Shown piece after piece: positions 15,593-25,063 of a stretch of DNA of 64,000 nucleotides. This DNA comes from Methylococcus sp. EFPC2 (GTDB lineage: Bacteria > Pseudomonadota > Gammaproteobacteria > Methylococcales > Methylococcaceae), in NCBI RefSeq assembly GCF_016925495.1, contig NZ_CP070491.1, forward strand, positions 3,596,001-3,660,000, written 5' to 3'. Under the pieces are notes generated by a model, which saw only the letters and a list, made by a program, of their open reading frames with translations, was not told where the DNA came from and did not search any database. Numbering within the stretch: the stretch's first letter is position 1; each line of letters begins with the position of its first letter. The position numbers and the translations under genes were made by a program.

Positions 15593-17587
15593 ATGAGGGA
15601 GATGCGCGTTTTCGTGTTTACCGCGACCTCCGTTACGGAGGAAAGGGCATTCGTCAGGCGTTTATTCGCCCGATTGAGGTGGGAGTTTCGCGGCATCGTC
15701 GAACTGCGGCCGGAATTTCGTGCGGAGCGCACCTATTTTTCGCCGGACGAAATCAGTGCGGCTGCGCTTGCAGCGGCGGAGGTCGGCGTATTCGTCTTCT
15801 TCGGCGCCGGGCATCCGTTTGTCGGCGAGGCGCTTACCGGGTGCGACCAGTTCGTCTACCGTCTCGCGTCGGCCCCGAACCTGCCGCATGCTCCACCGCG
15901 GAGTGCCGTGGATCAACGGGCGGAAAGCCATCCCGGCGGCGCGAGAGGGCGGGGCGCGGTCCTCCGGGCGTTCGATTCTCTGGCCGACCTGGAAGACAGC
16001 CTGCTTCGCGACCTCCGGCTGTGGTTGACCGTCCGGCTGGGGCCGTGTGCGGGGGCGGGCCGGACGGCCTTCGCCCCTTATCCGGGATTGCGGCCTTTCG
16101 AACTCGACGACGCGAGCTTGTACTACGGGCGTACCCGCGCCGTGCACGAAGCGCTGGAAGAATTGCGCACGCAGGCGGAGAAAGGCGTGCCTTGCCTGCT
16201 GATCCATGGCGCGAGCGGAGTCGGCAAGTCCTCGCTGGCCCGCGCCGGTCTTTTGCCGGCCCTGTTCTGCGACGGGCCGATCAGCGGCTGGCGTTATGCC
16301 TTGCTGAGTCCCGGCGCTCGGGGCGGGGCGGATGTGTTCGACGAACTTGCATCCTGTCTGCTCGCGAGTGACGCCCTGCCCGAATTCGCGGGGGATTACG
16401 GCTCCGGCGCGCTGGCGGAAGCCTTGCGCCGCTACCCCGATGTGCTCATCCCGGCCCTGCGGACTACGTGGGAGCGCATCGCCCGGCCCGCGGTGGATGA
16501 ATCCGGCGAGGCGAAACTGGTACTGCTCATCGATCCGCTGGATACGATGCTGGATACCCATAGGGTACCGCTGGAAACCCGCCACCGTTTCGCCCGGGCA
16601 TTGTCCGCCTTGGCCAACAGCGGCCTGGTCTGGATCGTCGCGACCGTGCGCAGCGATTACGACGATGTGCTGGCGGGCGATTCCGATTGGCGCCATTGGC
16701 TCGGTGACTCCGGGCATTACTGGCTGCCTCCGCCCACGCGCCAGGAACTCCGGCAGATGATAGACCTGCCGGGGGAGCGCGCCGGCATGGTCTTCGAAGA
16801 CGACCCCGAGACCGGCAAACCGCTGAACGAACTCCTGGCTTATTACGTAATTCGGGAGCCGCTGGTGTTCCCCGTACTCGGCAAGGTACTGGAGCGTCTT
16901 TACCTCGAATGCCGGGACGAAGGCGTGGTCCGCGCCCGCGCCTATCGCGACTTGGGTGGCTTTCCCGGGACACTCGCCGCGCAGGCGGGCGCCTTGCCGG
17001 GCGGCATGGCCGGGGAATGGCGGGATGCCTTGTTTTCCTATCTGGTGAGTTATGGCATAGGGCAGACCGAACGGCCCACGCGTCGGCGCGCCTTGTTTCG
17101 GGAGCTGCCCCGCAGCCGGCAAATGGCCGCCCTGGTCGAAGCCTTGGTCGGCGCCCGCCTGCTATGCGCGCATAGCTCGGAGCAGGGCCCGGCGTTGACG
17201 CTGGTTCATGAAGCCCTGCTGGGGCACTGGTCCGTGCTGAGGCTATGGGTCGAGAATCATCGCGGCTTCATGCGGGTGCGCGATGGCGTGGCGTCGGCGC
17301 TGGTGCAATGGCAGCAGCATGCGCGCGACGCCACCCTGCTCCTGCCCAACGGCGAGTTCCTGAGGCAGGCGAGGCGTTGGGCGCGCGGCGCCCCGGCCTG
17401 CTTCAGCAAGGAGCAGGCGGAGTACTTGGAGCGTTCGTACCGGGTCGCCCGGTCGCGTAGGCTGAAACGCTACGCGCTGGCCGGCGTCCTGCTTCTGTCG
17501 GTGCTGGTGCCGGTCTGTTCGGCATATTGGGGCACACCGCAGCGCTTCTGGTCATCGTCCCACCGGATGACCGCCTGGTTGAAGTAA
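15593..17587 (+). CDS. nSTAND1-type NTPase with TIR/SEFIR-like N-terminal domain and C-terminal TM helix
   Basis: A 664-residue STAND-class NTPase. Residues about 5-100 (VFVFTATSVTEER onward) resemble the divergent alpha/beta domain that often precedes nSTAND1 modules. The linker PYPGLRPFE (162-170) marks the entry to the NTPase, with Walker A GASGVGKSS (206-214) and Walker B LVLLIDPLD (309-317). The winged-helix-like region ends with LVHEALLGHW, also typical. A single hydrophobic helix near 640 follows and the protein then stops, whereas many relatives continue into WD40 or TPR sensor repeats. STAND proteins act as signal-triggered switches, some in phage defence; the role here is unknown. 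Start uncertain: ATG 15593 or 15602. Confidence 0.8.
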   Translation: MREMRVFVFTATSVTEERAFVRRLFARLRWEFRGIVELRPEFRAERTYFSPDEISAAALAAAEVGVFVFFGAGHPFVGEALTGCDQFVYRLASAPNLPHAPPRSAVDQRAESHPGGARGRGAVLRAFDSLADLEDSLLRDLRLWLTVRLGPCAGAGRTAFAPYPGLRPFELDDASLYYGRTRAVHEALEELRTQAEKGVPCLLIHGASGVGKSSLARAGLLPALFCDGPISGWRYALLSPGARGGADVFDELASCLLASDALPEFAGDYGSGALAEALRRYPDVLIPALRTTWERIARPAVDESGEAKLVLLIDPLDTMLDTHRVPLETRHRFARALSALANSGLVWIVATVRSDYDDVLAGDSDWRHWLGDSGHYWLPPPTRQELRQMIDLPGERAGMVFEDDPETGKPLNELLAYYVIREPLVFPVLGKVLERLYLECRDEGVVRARAYRDLGGFPGTLAAQAGALPGGMAGEWRDALFSYLVSYGIGQTERPTRRRALFRELPRSRQMAALVEALVGARLLCAHSSEQGPALTLVHEALLGHWSVLRLWVENHRGFMRVRDGVASALVQWQQHARDATLLLPNGEFLRQARRWARGAPACFSKEQAEYLERSYRVARSRRLKRYALAGVLLLSVLVPVCSAYWGTPQRFWSSSHRMTAWLK

Positions 17588-17595
17588 GTCGCGTG

Positions 17596-18318
17596 TCAGG
17601 CGGCGTGGCGCGCCGCGGCGGCCTGGTCCAGCAGCCAGACCAGTTTTCCGGCCGGCTGGATGCGGCCGGCGGGCAATGCGCCCTCACCGTGCCCTTCGCT
17701 GAATACCCGTGCAACCGCTTCCGCCTTGTCCGCGCCGGTCACCAGGAACAGGACGTTGCGAGCCCGGTTGATGAATTCCAGGCTCAGGCTGATGCGCCGC
17801 GGCGGCGGCTTGGGCGAGTTCTCCACGCCGATCACCGTGCCGCCTTGGGGCCAGGTGTGGCCGGGAAAGAGCGAGGCGGTGTGGCCGTCCGGCCCCATGC
17901 CCAACAGGATCAAATCGAAAGCCGGTGCGTCGGACCCGAAATAAGCCGCCAATTCGTCCGCATAGGCTAGCGCGTCCTCGGCCGGCTTGGCGCCCGCGGT
18001 CGGAACGGGGTGGATCTGGTCCGGCGGGATGGGTACGTGATCCAGCAGCGTTTCCCGCGCCATGCGGTAGTTGCTGTCGGGATGATCGTGCGGCACCTGG
18101 CGCTCGTCGGCCAGGAAAATATGCACGCGCGACCAGTCTATGCGCTCGATCCACGGTGTTTGCGTCAGCAGCCGGTGCAAGCGTTGCGGCGTCGAGCCGC
18201 CGGACAGGGCGAGGCTGAAGCGCTCGCCCGGATGAGCCGAGAGCAGTGCGGCGAAACGTTCGGCCGCTTCCGCAGCGACCGCCTCGGCATCGGGCAGAAT
18301 CAGTGTTTCCGTCGTCAT
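17596..18318 (-). CDS. pgl: 6-phosphogluconolactonase
   Basis: A 240-residue DevB-type lactonase that hydrolyses 6-phosphogluconolactone in the oxidative pentose phosphate / cyclic RuMP route. Family motifs: LALSGGSTP near the N terminus, FLADERQVP, NYRMARETLL, and LGMGPDGHTASLFPGH with the conserved Asp and His. It starts only 3 bp after the pgi stop, so both form an operon. It converges on the STAND gene with just 8 bp between the stops. Confidence 0.93.
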   Translation of the reverse strand: MTTETLILPDAEAVAAEAAERFAALLSAHPGERFSLALSGGSTPQRLHRLLTQTPWIERIDWSRVHIFLADERQVPHDHPDSNYRMARETLLDHVPIPPDQIHPVPTAGAKPAEDALAYADELAAYFGSDAPAFDLILLGMGPDGHTASLFPGHTWPQGGTVIGVENSPKPPPRRISLSLEFINRARNVLFLVTGADKAEAVARVFSEGHGEGALPAGRIQPAGKLVWLLDQAAAARHAA

Positions 18319-18321
18319 CTT

Positions 18322-19962
18322 TCAGCGCAGTCGTTTGTAGTGATTGATCAGGCCGTTGGTGGACGAGTCGTGGCCTTCCACCGGCTTGTCGTCTTCCAGC
18401 TCCCCCAGGATGCTGCGCGCGAGCTGTTTGCCCAGTTCCACGCCCATCTGGTCGAAGGAGTTGATGTTCCAAATCGCGCCCTGGACGAAGATCTTGTGTT
18501 CGTACAGTGCGATCAGCATCCCTAAAGTGTGCGGGTCGAGCTGGCGGTAGAGGATGGCGTTGGAGGGGCGGTTGCCGGGAAACGCGCGCGCCATGGACAG
18601 CCGGTCCAGCACCTCGCCGGTGACGCCCTCCTCTTCCAATTCGGCGCGCGCCTGGTCGCGCGACTTGCCGCGCATCATGGCTTCCGGCTGGGCCAGGAAG
18701 TTGGACAGCAGGATGGCGTGGTGCGCCCCCAGGTCGTGATGGCTGCGGGCGGCGGCGAGGAAATCGCAGGGTATCAGTTTGCTGCCCTGGTGGATGAGCT
18801 GGTAGAACGCATGCTGCCCGTTGGTCCCGGGCTGGCCGAAGATCACCGGGCCGGTGCTGTAATCGATGGGGCAGCCGTCCAGGTCGACGGTCTTGCCGTC
18901 GCTCTCCATGTCGGCCTGCTGCAGATAGGCCGGCAGATGCTCCAGATATTGATCGTAAGGCAGGATGGCCTGGCTCTGTGCGTCGAAGAAGTTGTTGTAC
19001 CAGATGCCCAGCAAAGCCATGACCACCGGGATGTTGCGCTCGAAGGGTTCGACCCGGAAATGCTCGTCGACCTGATGGGCACCGGCCAAAAGCTCCTCGA
19101 AGTGGTCCATGCCTATCGCTACGGCGATGGGCAGGCCGATCGCCGACCACAGCGAGTAGCGTCCGCCGACCCAATCCCAGAACTCGAACATGTTGGCCGT
19201 GTCGATGCCGAACTGCGCCACCCGCTCGGCGTTGGTGGAAACCGCCACGAAATGACGGGCGATGGCGTCTTCGTCGCGCGCCTTGGCGAGGAACCAGTCG
19301 CGCGCGGAATGCGCGTTGGTCATGGTCTCCTGGGTGGTGAAGGTCTTGGAGGCCACGATGAACAGCGTGGTTTCCTGATCCAGTTCACGGACGACTTCCA
19401 TCAGGTCGGCTTCGTCCACGTTGGAAACGAAATGCACCTTCAGCCCGACCTTGTGGAAAGGGGTCAGGGCCTTGACCACCATCTTGGGGCCGAGATCGGA
19501 GCCGCCGATGCCGATGTTGACCACGTTGGAAATGGGCTTGCCCGTATAGCCTCGCCATTCGTGCGAGCGCAAGGACTCGCTGAAATGCCGCATCTTCTGC
19601 AGGACGCGGTTCACTTCGGGCATCACGTCATGGCCGTCGACCCGTATGGGGCGCTGAGAGCGGTTGCGCAGGGCGACATGCAAGACGGCCCGGTTTTCCG
19701 TCACATTGATGCGGTCGCCGCGGAACATCGACTCGATCCGGGCTTTCACATCGGTCTCATGGGCCAAGTCGACGAGGATGCGGAATGTCTGGTCGGTGAT
19801 GCGGTTCTTGGAAAAGTCGAACAGCAAATCGCCGAGCTGCAGGGAAAAACGCTGAAAGCGCCCCGGTTCGTGAGCGAACAAATCCCTCATATGCAGCTTG
19901 GAGGTTTCCCGAAATTCCTCCTGCAGAGCCAACCAAGCCGGCTTGTGGGTGAGTTGAGGCAT
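18322..19962 (-). CDS. pgi: Glucose-6-phosphate isomerase
   Basis: A 546-residue isomerase interconverting glucose 6-phosphate and fructose 6-phosphate. Length and sequence match the E. coli-type enzyme. Signatures include [11 protein letters not shown] for phosphate binding, TFTTQETM, and the PGI signature [18 protein letters not shown]. An AAGGAC ribosome-binding site lies 8 bp before the start at 19962. It forms an operon with pgl. In RuMP-type methylotrophs Pgi feeds the dissimilatory cycle, which fits the tal-tkt pair at the right end of the window. Confidence 0.96.
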   Translation of the reverse strand: MPQLTHKPAWLALQEEFRETSKLHMRDLFAHEPGRFQRFSLQLGDLLFDFSKNRITDQTFRILVDLAHETDVKARIESMFRGDRINVTENRAVLHVALRNRSQRPIRVDGHDVMPEVNRVLQKMRHFSESLRSHEWRGYTGKPISNVVNIGIGGSDLGPKMVVKALTPFHKVGLKVHFVSNVDEADLMEVVRELDQETTLFIVASKTFTTQETMTNAHSARDWFLAKARDEDAIARHFVAVSTNAERVAQFGIDTANMFEFWDWVGGRYSLWSAIGLPIAVAIGMDHFEELLAGAHQVDEHFRVEPFERNIPVVMALLGIWYNNFFDAQSQAILPYDQYLEHLPAYLQQADMESDGKTVDLDGCPIDYSTGPVIFGQPGTNGQHAFYQLIHQGSKLIPCDFLAAARSHHDLGAHHAILLSNFLAQPEAMMRGKSRDQARAELEEEGVTGEVLDRLSMARAFPGNRPSNAILYRQLDPHTLGMLIALYEHKIFVQGAIWNINSFDQMGVELGKQLARSILGELEDDKPVEGHDSSTNGLINHYKRLR

Positions 19963-20116
19963 AGACAGTTGTCCTTTGCTCGTTGCGCATGGTTTTTTGA
20001 TAACTTCTTATTTTAGCCTTGGCTGGGTAACGAAAAATACCCCGCCATGGAAAATCATGTCGGATCGATGCAAGGCGCGCTCCGCCGAGCGACTCCGGCC
20101 GCTTGGGCGATGCGGT

Positions 20117-20122
20117 TATAAT
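20117..20122 (+). promoter_or_regulatory. Candidate -10 element for argH
   Basis: A consensus TATAAT stands 33 bp upstream of the argH start. No good -35 hexamer is found 16-18 bp before it, so the promoter may be activator-dependent or the match fortuitous. Confidence 0.4.
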
Positions 20123-20155
20123 GCCCGCCGATCTTACGTTTCCGGAGCATCCGAC

Positions 20156-21544
20156 ATGAGCAGCGCACACAAACCCTGGGGAGGTCGTTTCACCGAGTCG
20201 ACCGACGCCTTCGTCGAAGCCTTCACTGCCTCGGTAGACTTCGATCAGCGCCTGGCGCCCTACGACATTCAGGGCTCCATCGCCCATGCCACCATGCTGG
20301 AGCGCATCGGTCTGCTCACCCCTAAGGACCTGGAGGCCATCGTCAAGGGTCTGGAAAAAATCCGCGACGAGATCGAGCGCGGCGACTTCCATTGGGCCGT
20401 CCAACTGGAAGACGTGCACATGAACATCGAGGCTAGGCTGACCGACCGCATCGGCGACGCCGGCAAGAGGCTGCACACCGGCCGCTCGCGCAACGATCAA
20501 GTCGCGACCGACGTGCGCCTGTATTTGCGGGCCGAGATCGACCTGATTCGGTCCGAACTGGTCCGCCTGCAGACTGCATTGATCGACCTGGCCGAGCGCG
20601 AGGCGGATACCATCCTGCCGGGCTTCACCCATCTGCAGGTTGCCCAGCCCATCACCTTCGGCCATCACCTACTGGCCTGGAACGAAATGCTGGAGCGCGA
20701 CCGCGAAAGGCTGGCCGACTGCCGCAAGCGGGTCAACGTCATGCCCCTGGGCGCGGCGGCCCTGGCAGGCACCAGTTACCCGCTGGACCGCGAGCTGACC
20801 GCGGAACTGCTGGGATTCTCGCGTCCTTCGGCCAACTCCCTGGACGCGGTCAGCGACCGCGATTTCGCTATCGAATTCGCCGCCGCGGCCAGCCTGATCA
20901 TGATGCATTTGTCGCGCTTCTCCGAGGAGCTCATCCTCTGGACCAGCGCCCAGTTCGGTTTCATCGACCTGCCCGACAAGTTCTGCACCGGCTCGTCCAT
21001 CATGCCGCAGAAGAAAAACCCGGACGTGCCCGAACTGGTGCGCGGCAAGTCCGGCCGGGTGTATGGCCATCTGGTCGGCCTGTTGACCCTGATGAAGAGC
21101 CAGCCGTTGGCTTACAACAAGGATAACCAGGAGGACAAGGAGCCGCTGTTCGACACCGTCGACACGCTCAAACACTGCCTGCGCGCCTTCGCCGACATGA
21201 TGCCGCACGTGGCGCCCCGACGGGCCGCCATGCTGGAGTCAGCGCGCAAGGGGTATGCGACCGCGACTGATCTGGCGGATTATCTGGTGCGCAAGGGCGT
21301 GCCCTTCCGCGACGCCCACGAAATCGTCGGCAAGGCCGTGCGTCTCGGGGTGGAAAGCGGCCGGGATCTTTCGGAAATCGCGCTGGACGAGTTGCAGCAA
21401 TTTTCTGCACACATCGCCGACGACGTGTTCGAGGTACTGACCCTGGAAGGCTCGGTGGCGGCCCGCGACATCATCGGAGGAACCGCGCCGAAACGCGTGC
21501 GGGAAGCGGCCGGGAAAGCGCGCAAGCGGCTGCAAGCGGCCTAG
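20156..21544 (+). CDS. argH: Argininosuccinate lyase
   Basis: A 462-residue enzyme that cleaves argininosuccinate to arginine and fumarate, the last step of arginine synthesis. Motifs are HTGRSRNDQ with substrate-binding residues, [12 protein letters not shown] with the conserved His, and the fumarase/lyase signature [11 protein letters not shown] near residue 280 that carries the catalytic Ser. The start at 20156 gives the family's usual N terminus (KPWGGRF at residues 6-12). It stands alone between pgi-pgl and a small leftward gene, and is divergent from pgi. Confidence 0.96.
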   Translation: MSSAHKPWGGRFTESTDAFVEAFTASVDFDQRLAPYDIQGSIAHATMLERIGLLTPKDLEAIVKGLEKIRDEIERGDFHWAVQLEDVHMNIEARLTDRIGDAGKRLHTGRSRNDQVATDVRLYLRAEIDLIRSELVRLQTALIDLAEREADTILPGFTHLQVAQPITFGHHLLAWNEMLERDRERLADCRKRVNVMPLGAAALAGTSYPLDRELTAELLGFSRPSANSLDAVSDRDFAIEFAAAASLIMMHLSRFSEELILWTSAQFGFIDLPDKFCTGSSIMPQKKNPDVPELVRGKSGRVYGHLVGLLTLMKSQPLAYNKDNQEDKEPLFDTVDTLKHCLRAFADMMPHVAPRRAAMLESARKGYATATDLADYLVRKGVPFRDAHEIVGKAVRLGVESGRDLSEIALDELQQFSAHIADDVFEVLTLEGSVAARDIIGGTAPKRVREAAGKARKRLQAA

Positions 21545-21571
21545 GCGCTCGCAGCCGCTGCGGGGGAGGAC

Positions 21572-21895
21572 TTATTTGAAATAGTCCCAGGGATACTCGG
21601 GGCTCAGGATAGGGCGAAAGCCGGGTGGCACGGGAAACGGGGCGGTGAGGAATTCGTAAACCCCGACCAGTTCGCGGGTCACGATCATGCCCACGCCCAA
21701 GGCCAGGCCGACGGGTATGCCTATCGGGCCTTTGGCCCGCGTTTCCTTGACGATGTTGCCGGGCAGTTCCAGGACACCGCAGGTCATGCCGGCCAGGCCG
21801 CGGCCGAACTTTTGCGCGGAGTCGGCCTGCGCGCCGCTAGCCAGGGTCATCAGGGCGAACGCGGTCGCCAGGGTCAAAGTGCGAAATTGCTTCAT
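21572..21895 (-). CDS. Exosortase system-associated protein, TIGR04073 family
   Basis: A 107-residue exported protein with a clear signal peptide (cleavage near ASGAQA-DS). The mature part reads KFGRGLAG, LPGNIVKE, a Gly-rich hydrophobic middle, and ends GVYEFLTAPFPVPPGFRPIL-SPEYPWDY. This is the pattern of the TIGR04073 family, which tends to occur in genomes carrying an exosortase/PEP-CTERM system. Function is not established. A PEP-CTERM-type substrate is encoded 1.1 kb away at 23028, but no exosortase gene is in the window. It converges on argH, stop to stop 27 bp. Confidence 0.8.
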   Translation of the reverse strand: MKQFRTLTLATAFALMTLASGAQADSAQKFGRGLAGMTCGVLELPGNIVKETRAKGPIGIPVGLALGVGMIVTRELVGVYEFLTAPFPVPPGFRPILSPEYPWDYFK

Positions 21896-21910
21896 TTTTT
21901 CTCCAGGTTG

Positions 21911-22150
21911 TCACAGTTTTGCGTGAGTACCGTCGCAAAAGGGTCGGTTGTGGGTGTGTTTGCAACCGCAGAGCCAAACCTGCTTGGTTTCCGTCAGCTC
22001 GAAGGCGACCGGGGTGAATTCCGTGCCTTTGTGCGATCCGTCGCAAAACGGTTGCTTGGCCGAACGGCCGCAGGCACACCACCAGTACTTGCCGGCTTCC
22101 AACTCGATTCCGTAAGGGGCTTTTTGAGGCGAGAGGGGTTCGCTCATCAT
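21911..22150 (-). CDS. CDGSH iron-sulfur domain protein (two CDGSH motifs)
   Basis: A 79-residue protein with two tandem CDGSH-type Fe-S motifs: CACGRSAKQPFCDGSH and CGCKHTHNRPFCDGTH. Each supplies the three-Cys/one-His ligand set for a [2Fe-2S] cluster. Bacterial double-CDGSH proteins are soluble, probably redox or Fe-S handling proteins; the partner is unknown. A GGAG ribosome-binding site lies 4 bp upstream of the first of two adjacent ATG codons (22150, 22147). It is just upstream of the TIGR04073 gene in the same direction, so co-transcription is possible. Confidence 0.9.
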   Translation of the reverse strand: MMSEPLSPQKAPYGIELEAGKYWWCACGRSAKQPFCDGSHKGTEFTPVAFELTETKQVWLCGCKHTHNRPFCDGTHAKL

Positions 22151-22268
22151 CGTTCTCCAGTTGAAAAGGAAAGTCACGCGGGCGCGATGATACGCGCAAG
22201 CGTCATTGCGGCAACAGGTACATTGGTCAACCGTTCGTACGCCTGCCGAAGCAGAGCAAAATTCTTCC

Positions 22269-22889
22269 ATGATCACTGAACCCATAAATGGACTTGTCCC
22301 GGCCGTACCGGTCGGTCTGTTGCTGGCGGCAGGCTCCGGCAGCCGCTTCGGCGCGGACAAGTTGCAGCAGTCCCTGCCGAACGGCTTATGGCTGGCCCAG
22401 CAGGCCTGCCGCAACCTGGTGCTGGGCATAGGCCGTGTCGTCGCCGCGGTGCGCAGCGAATCCGAACTGGCCGAACGGTTGCGGGCCGAGGGGGCGGAGG
22501 TGGTCGTCTGCGCGGAGGCGGAGGGCGGTATGGGGATCAGCCTGGCCTGCGGAGTGCGGCATGCATGGGGAGCCGGCGGGTGGCTCATCGCCCTGGCGGA
22601 CATGCCCTGGATCGAACCCGAGACGATACGCAGCGTCGCGGGTGCCCTTCGGTCGGGCGCTCCGATCGCCGCGCCGGTGTTTGAGGGGCGGCGCGGCCAT
22701 CCGGTCGGCTTCGGCCGCGAATTTGGAGCCCGGCTTGCGGCACTGCAGGGCGACGAAGGCGCGAAAAGCCTGCTGCGCGCGCACGCCGACCAGTTGCGAT
22801 CGATCGCTTGCCGAGACCCGGGCATTCTGCGCGACGTGGACGTTCCGGCCGATTTGCCCGAGGGATCGAGTGGTCGCGAGTACGCCTAG
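22269..22889 (+). CDS. Nucleotidyltransferase, MobA/MocA-like
   Basis: A 206-residue NTP-transferase. The N-terminal signature LLAAGSGSRFGADKL is the nucleotide-binding loop of MobA-like transferases. GGMGISLACGV and ALADMPWI (with the conserved Asp for Mg2+) and RGHPVGF match MocA/MobA-type molybdenum cofactor cytidylyl- or guanylyltransferases. No other molybdopterin gene is nearby to settle the nucleotide or target. Start chosen at 22269; an in-frame ATG at 22206 would add 21 residues lacking family similarity. Confidence 0.8.
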   Translation: MITEPINGLVPAVPVGLLLAAGSGSRFGADKLQQSLPNGLWLAQQACRNLVLGIGRVVAAVRSESELAERLRAEGAEVVVCAEAEGGMGISLACGVRHAWGAGGWLIALADMPWIEPETIRSVAGALRSGAPIAAPVFEGRRGHPVGFGREFGARLAALQGDEGAKSLLRAHADQLRSIACRDPGILRDVDVPADLPEGSSGREYA

Positions 22890-22968
22890 GGTCCATCGAT
22901 TCGAAATGCCCCTGGGGGTGCCGAGTTCCTTTGTCTTCCAGGTTGACATTCCCGTTGGCCGAAACGGA

Positions 22969-22994
22969 AGAGGCCCCGACGATGCGGGGCCTCT
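22969..22994 (-). terminator. Hairpin, probable terminator of the PEP-CTERM gene
   Basis: A perfect 10-bp stem (22969-22978 with 22985-22994) with a 6-nt loop lies 34 bp beyond the stop of the leftward gene at 23028. Read leftward it is followed by a moderately T-rich stretch (TTCCGTTT). It could also serve the rightward MobA-like gene, although no U tract follows on that side. Confidence 0.6.
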
Positions 22995-23027
22995 ACACGT
23001 GTGCGACGGGCTATACCGTGGTCGCGG

Positions 23028-23633
23028 CTAGGCCCGACGTTTGCGGGCGAACGCGGCGAGACCCAGCAGACCGGGCGCGAAAAGGGAAATGGCGGCCGGC
23101 ACAGGAACGAGCGCCGTGGAACTTACGGTCAGGTTGTAGAAGAAGTCCGTGTCGCCGTCTCCAGAATTGAAGCCTGAGTCGCCGTGACCGCTGACCGCCA
23201 CGAAATAAGTTCCGAAGGCGGGTGTGGTCCACGTCAGCAGGGAGTCATAACCGGCGCCGCCATTGTCGGCGAACTCCAACAAGGTGCCATCGTCAGAAAA
23301 CAAGCCCACGATCGGATCGTCATTGAGTTGGGGGCCATCCGGCGTGTGAACCTCGATGGTCAGGAGTTGGCCGGCACCGGCAGTGAAACTATAAAAATCC
23401 GCTCTGTCGTCGTCGTTGACCTGTACGCCGAATACGTTGACGCTGCCGCGGACGCCGAACAAATTGACGCTTTCGTTAATGTCGAGATCGCCCAGGAACT
23501 GCGAATTTTCCAGGGTTGGCGATGAGTTGTCGTTGGTCAGATCTTCATAGGAAACGGCGGCCTGCGCCGAGTTGGCGGCACCCAGGCCGAACGCCAGCAG
23601 GCTCGTCGCCAGGGCAAGCGATTTCATATTCAT
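23028..23633 (-). CDS. PEP-CTERM-type sorting domain protein (VPVPAA variant)
   Basis: A 201-residue secreted protein. Signal peptide at 1-26 (ANSAQA-AVS). The middle domain resembles bacterial pre-peptidase C-terminal (PPC) beta-sandwich domains: DDDRADFYSFTAGAG, then PIVGLFSDDGTLLEF and GTYFVAVSGHGD. The C-terminal 25 residues form an exosortase sorting tag: the VPVPAA motif, a hydrophobic helix, then ARKRRA. The predicted fate is recognition by exosortase and export to the envelope or biofilm matrix. Preceded by an AGGAG-like site and followed by a hairpin terminator. No exosortase gene is in the window. Confidence 0.85.
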   Translation of the reverse strand: MNMKSLALATSLLAFGLGAANSAQAAVSYEDLTNDNSSPTLENSQFLGDLDINESVNLFGVRGSVNVFGVQVNDDDRADFYSFTAGAGQLLTIEVHTPDGPQLNDDPIVGLFSDDGTLLEFADNGGAGYDSLLTWTTPAFGTYFVAVSGHGDSGFNSGDGDTDFFYNLTVSSTALVPVPAAISLFAPGLLGLAAFARKRRA

Positions 23634-24058
23634 GAGGTGTAGCTCCTTAAAATTTATGGCTGGTTGAAGACACTCATGGGCTGTGCGCTGGCCTCGCCCT
23701 GCTGAGCCCGCTAGTCAAGCAAACACGATGCCACTAGTATTTTTCTTTATAAGTCAATAAATTGACGATTATGACCGGGCGCTTTGTAACGCAGACTTTA
23801 CAAGTCGAACGGTTCGCGGGCAGGGGCGAAGCCGGCGTCCGAGATATTGAACTGTTTTCGCCCTCAATGGTAGTTTGTCTCCCATGAACATCCGCTCGAA
23901 CATTTTCGTGTCCTTTGCATTCCGACTGTGGCCTTGGGTTGCTACCCGAAGCCGCGGCGAGTTGAGCTGAGTTCTTCCAGACGTGCCAACTTAACCACTG
24001 CGGGCCAGCCGCAGTCGGTTATGTCCGGTCGGGGCCCGCGCCAGACAGCGAGGCTTCC
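23634..24058. other. Intergenic region, 425 bp, with AT-rich segment
   Basis: Separates divergent PEP-CTERM and EamA genes. The part at 23730-23770 is AT-rich compared with its surroundings and contains the perfect inverted repeat GTCAAT-AA-ATTGAC at 23753-23766. No RNA gene or credible ORF was seen in the remaining 290 bp. Confidence 0.5.
23753..23766. promoter_or_regulatory. Perfect inverted repeat, candidate operator
   Basis: GTCAAT-AA-ATTGAC is a fully symmetric 14-bp site, 120 bp upstream of the PEP-CTERM start. On the minus strand it contains TTGACT, a near-consensus -35, although no well-spaced -10 follows. It could bind a dimeric repressor or activator. Confidence 0.4.
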
Positions 24059-24982
24059 ATGACCACCGTCCATCTCCCTCCCCGCCGCTTAGTCGACAGT
24101 GCCCCCTTGAGTGGCAGTCTGCTCGTGGCCCTGGCCGCTTTCGGTTTCTCGGCGAAAGCCGTATTGGTCAAGCTGGCTTATGGCCATCAGGTCGATGCCG
24201 TGACGCTACTGGCCATGCGCATGGCGTTTTCGCTGCCGTTTTTTCTGCTCATGGCCTTGTGGCGCCGGCCCGCAGGCGGGGCTGGCGGGATATCCGCCGC
24301 GGACGGATGGGCGGTGATCGGTCTCGGGCTGTTGGGTTATTACCTCGCGAGCTGGCTGGATTTCTGGGGCCTCGAGTTCATCTCCGCCGGTCTCGAGCGC
24401 TTGATACTGTTTCTTTACCCCACTCTGGTCGTGCTGCTGTCCTGGCTGATGCTGGGGCGCGCGATAGCGGGACGGGAGGTCGTCGCGCTGGTCCTCAGCT
24501 ATATCGGGATAGCGCTGGTCGTCTATCGGCAGATCACGACCGGATCAGCCGATCTGATCCTCGGCGCCGCGCTGGTTTTCGGCAGCGCGGTCGCCTACGC
24601 GCTTTATCTCCTGGGCAGTCACGGGGTCATCGCCAGATTGGGCGCCACCCGCTTCACCGCCTATGCGATGACGGCGGCGAGCGGAGCCTGTTTGGTCCAG
24701 TTCGCGCTGACGCGTCCGCTCTCGGCCCTGTTCGTGGATGCGCCGGTTTACGCGCTGGCTCTCGCCATGGCGATCTTCTCGACCGTCCTGCCGTCCCTGC
24801 TGTTGTCCTTGGGCATACAGCGCATCGGCGCCAGCCGGGCCGCCCTGGTCGGCAGCCTAGGCCCCGTGGCGACCATCGCCCTGGCCCATGTGTTCCTGGG
24901 CGAAGTCCTGAGCCGGGAGCAAAGCTTGGGCGCGCTGCTGGTCATCGCCGGTGTGCTGTGGGCCGGCCGCGGAAAAAATTGA
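24059..24982 (+). CDS. EamA/DMT-family transporter
   Basis: A 307-residue integral membrane protein with about ten hydrophobic segments and two EamA repeats (about 20-155 and 165-300). The second repeat ends with FLGEVLSREQSLGALLVIAG, typical of drug/metabolite exporters. The family exports amino acids, nucleotides or other small solutes; the substrate cannot be predicted. Monocistronic in appearance; an 80-bp gap separates it from the rhodanese gene. Confidence 0.9.
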   Translation: MTTVHLPPRRLVDSAPLSGSLLVALAAFGFSAKAVLVKLAYGHQVDAVTLLAMRMAFSLPFFLLMALWRRPAGGAGGISAADGWAVIGLGLLGYYLASWLDFWGLEFISAGLERLILFLYPTLVVLLSWLMLGRAIAGREVVALVLSYIGIALVVYRQITTGSADLILGAALVFGSAVAYALYLLGSHGVIARLGATRFTAYAMTAASGACLVQFALTRPLSALFVDAPVYALALAMAIFSTVLPSLLLSLGIQRIGASRAALVGSLGPVATIALAHVFLGEVLSREQSLGALLVIAGVLWAGRGKN

Positions 24983-25063
24983 AGGGTCGGTTGGCGCGAA
25001 GATTCCGGCGGACGCGCCTAGCGGTAGAATGAACCGGTCGAATCCACTCACCAAGGAAAGCCC

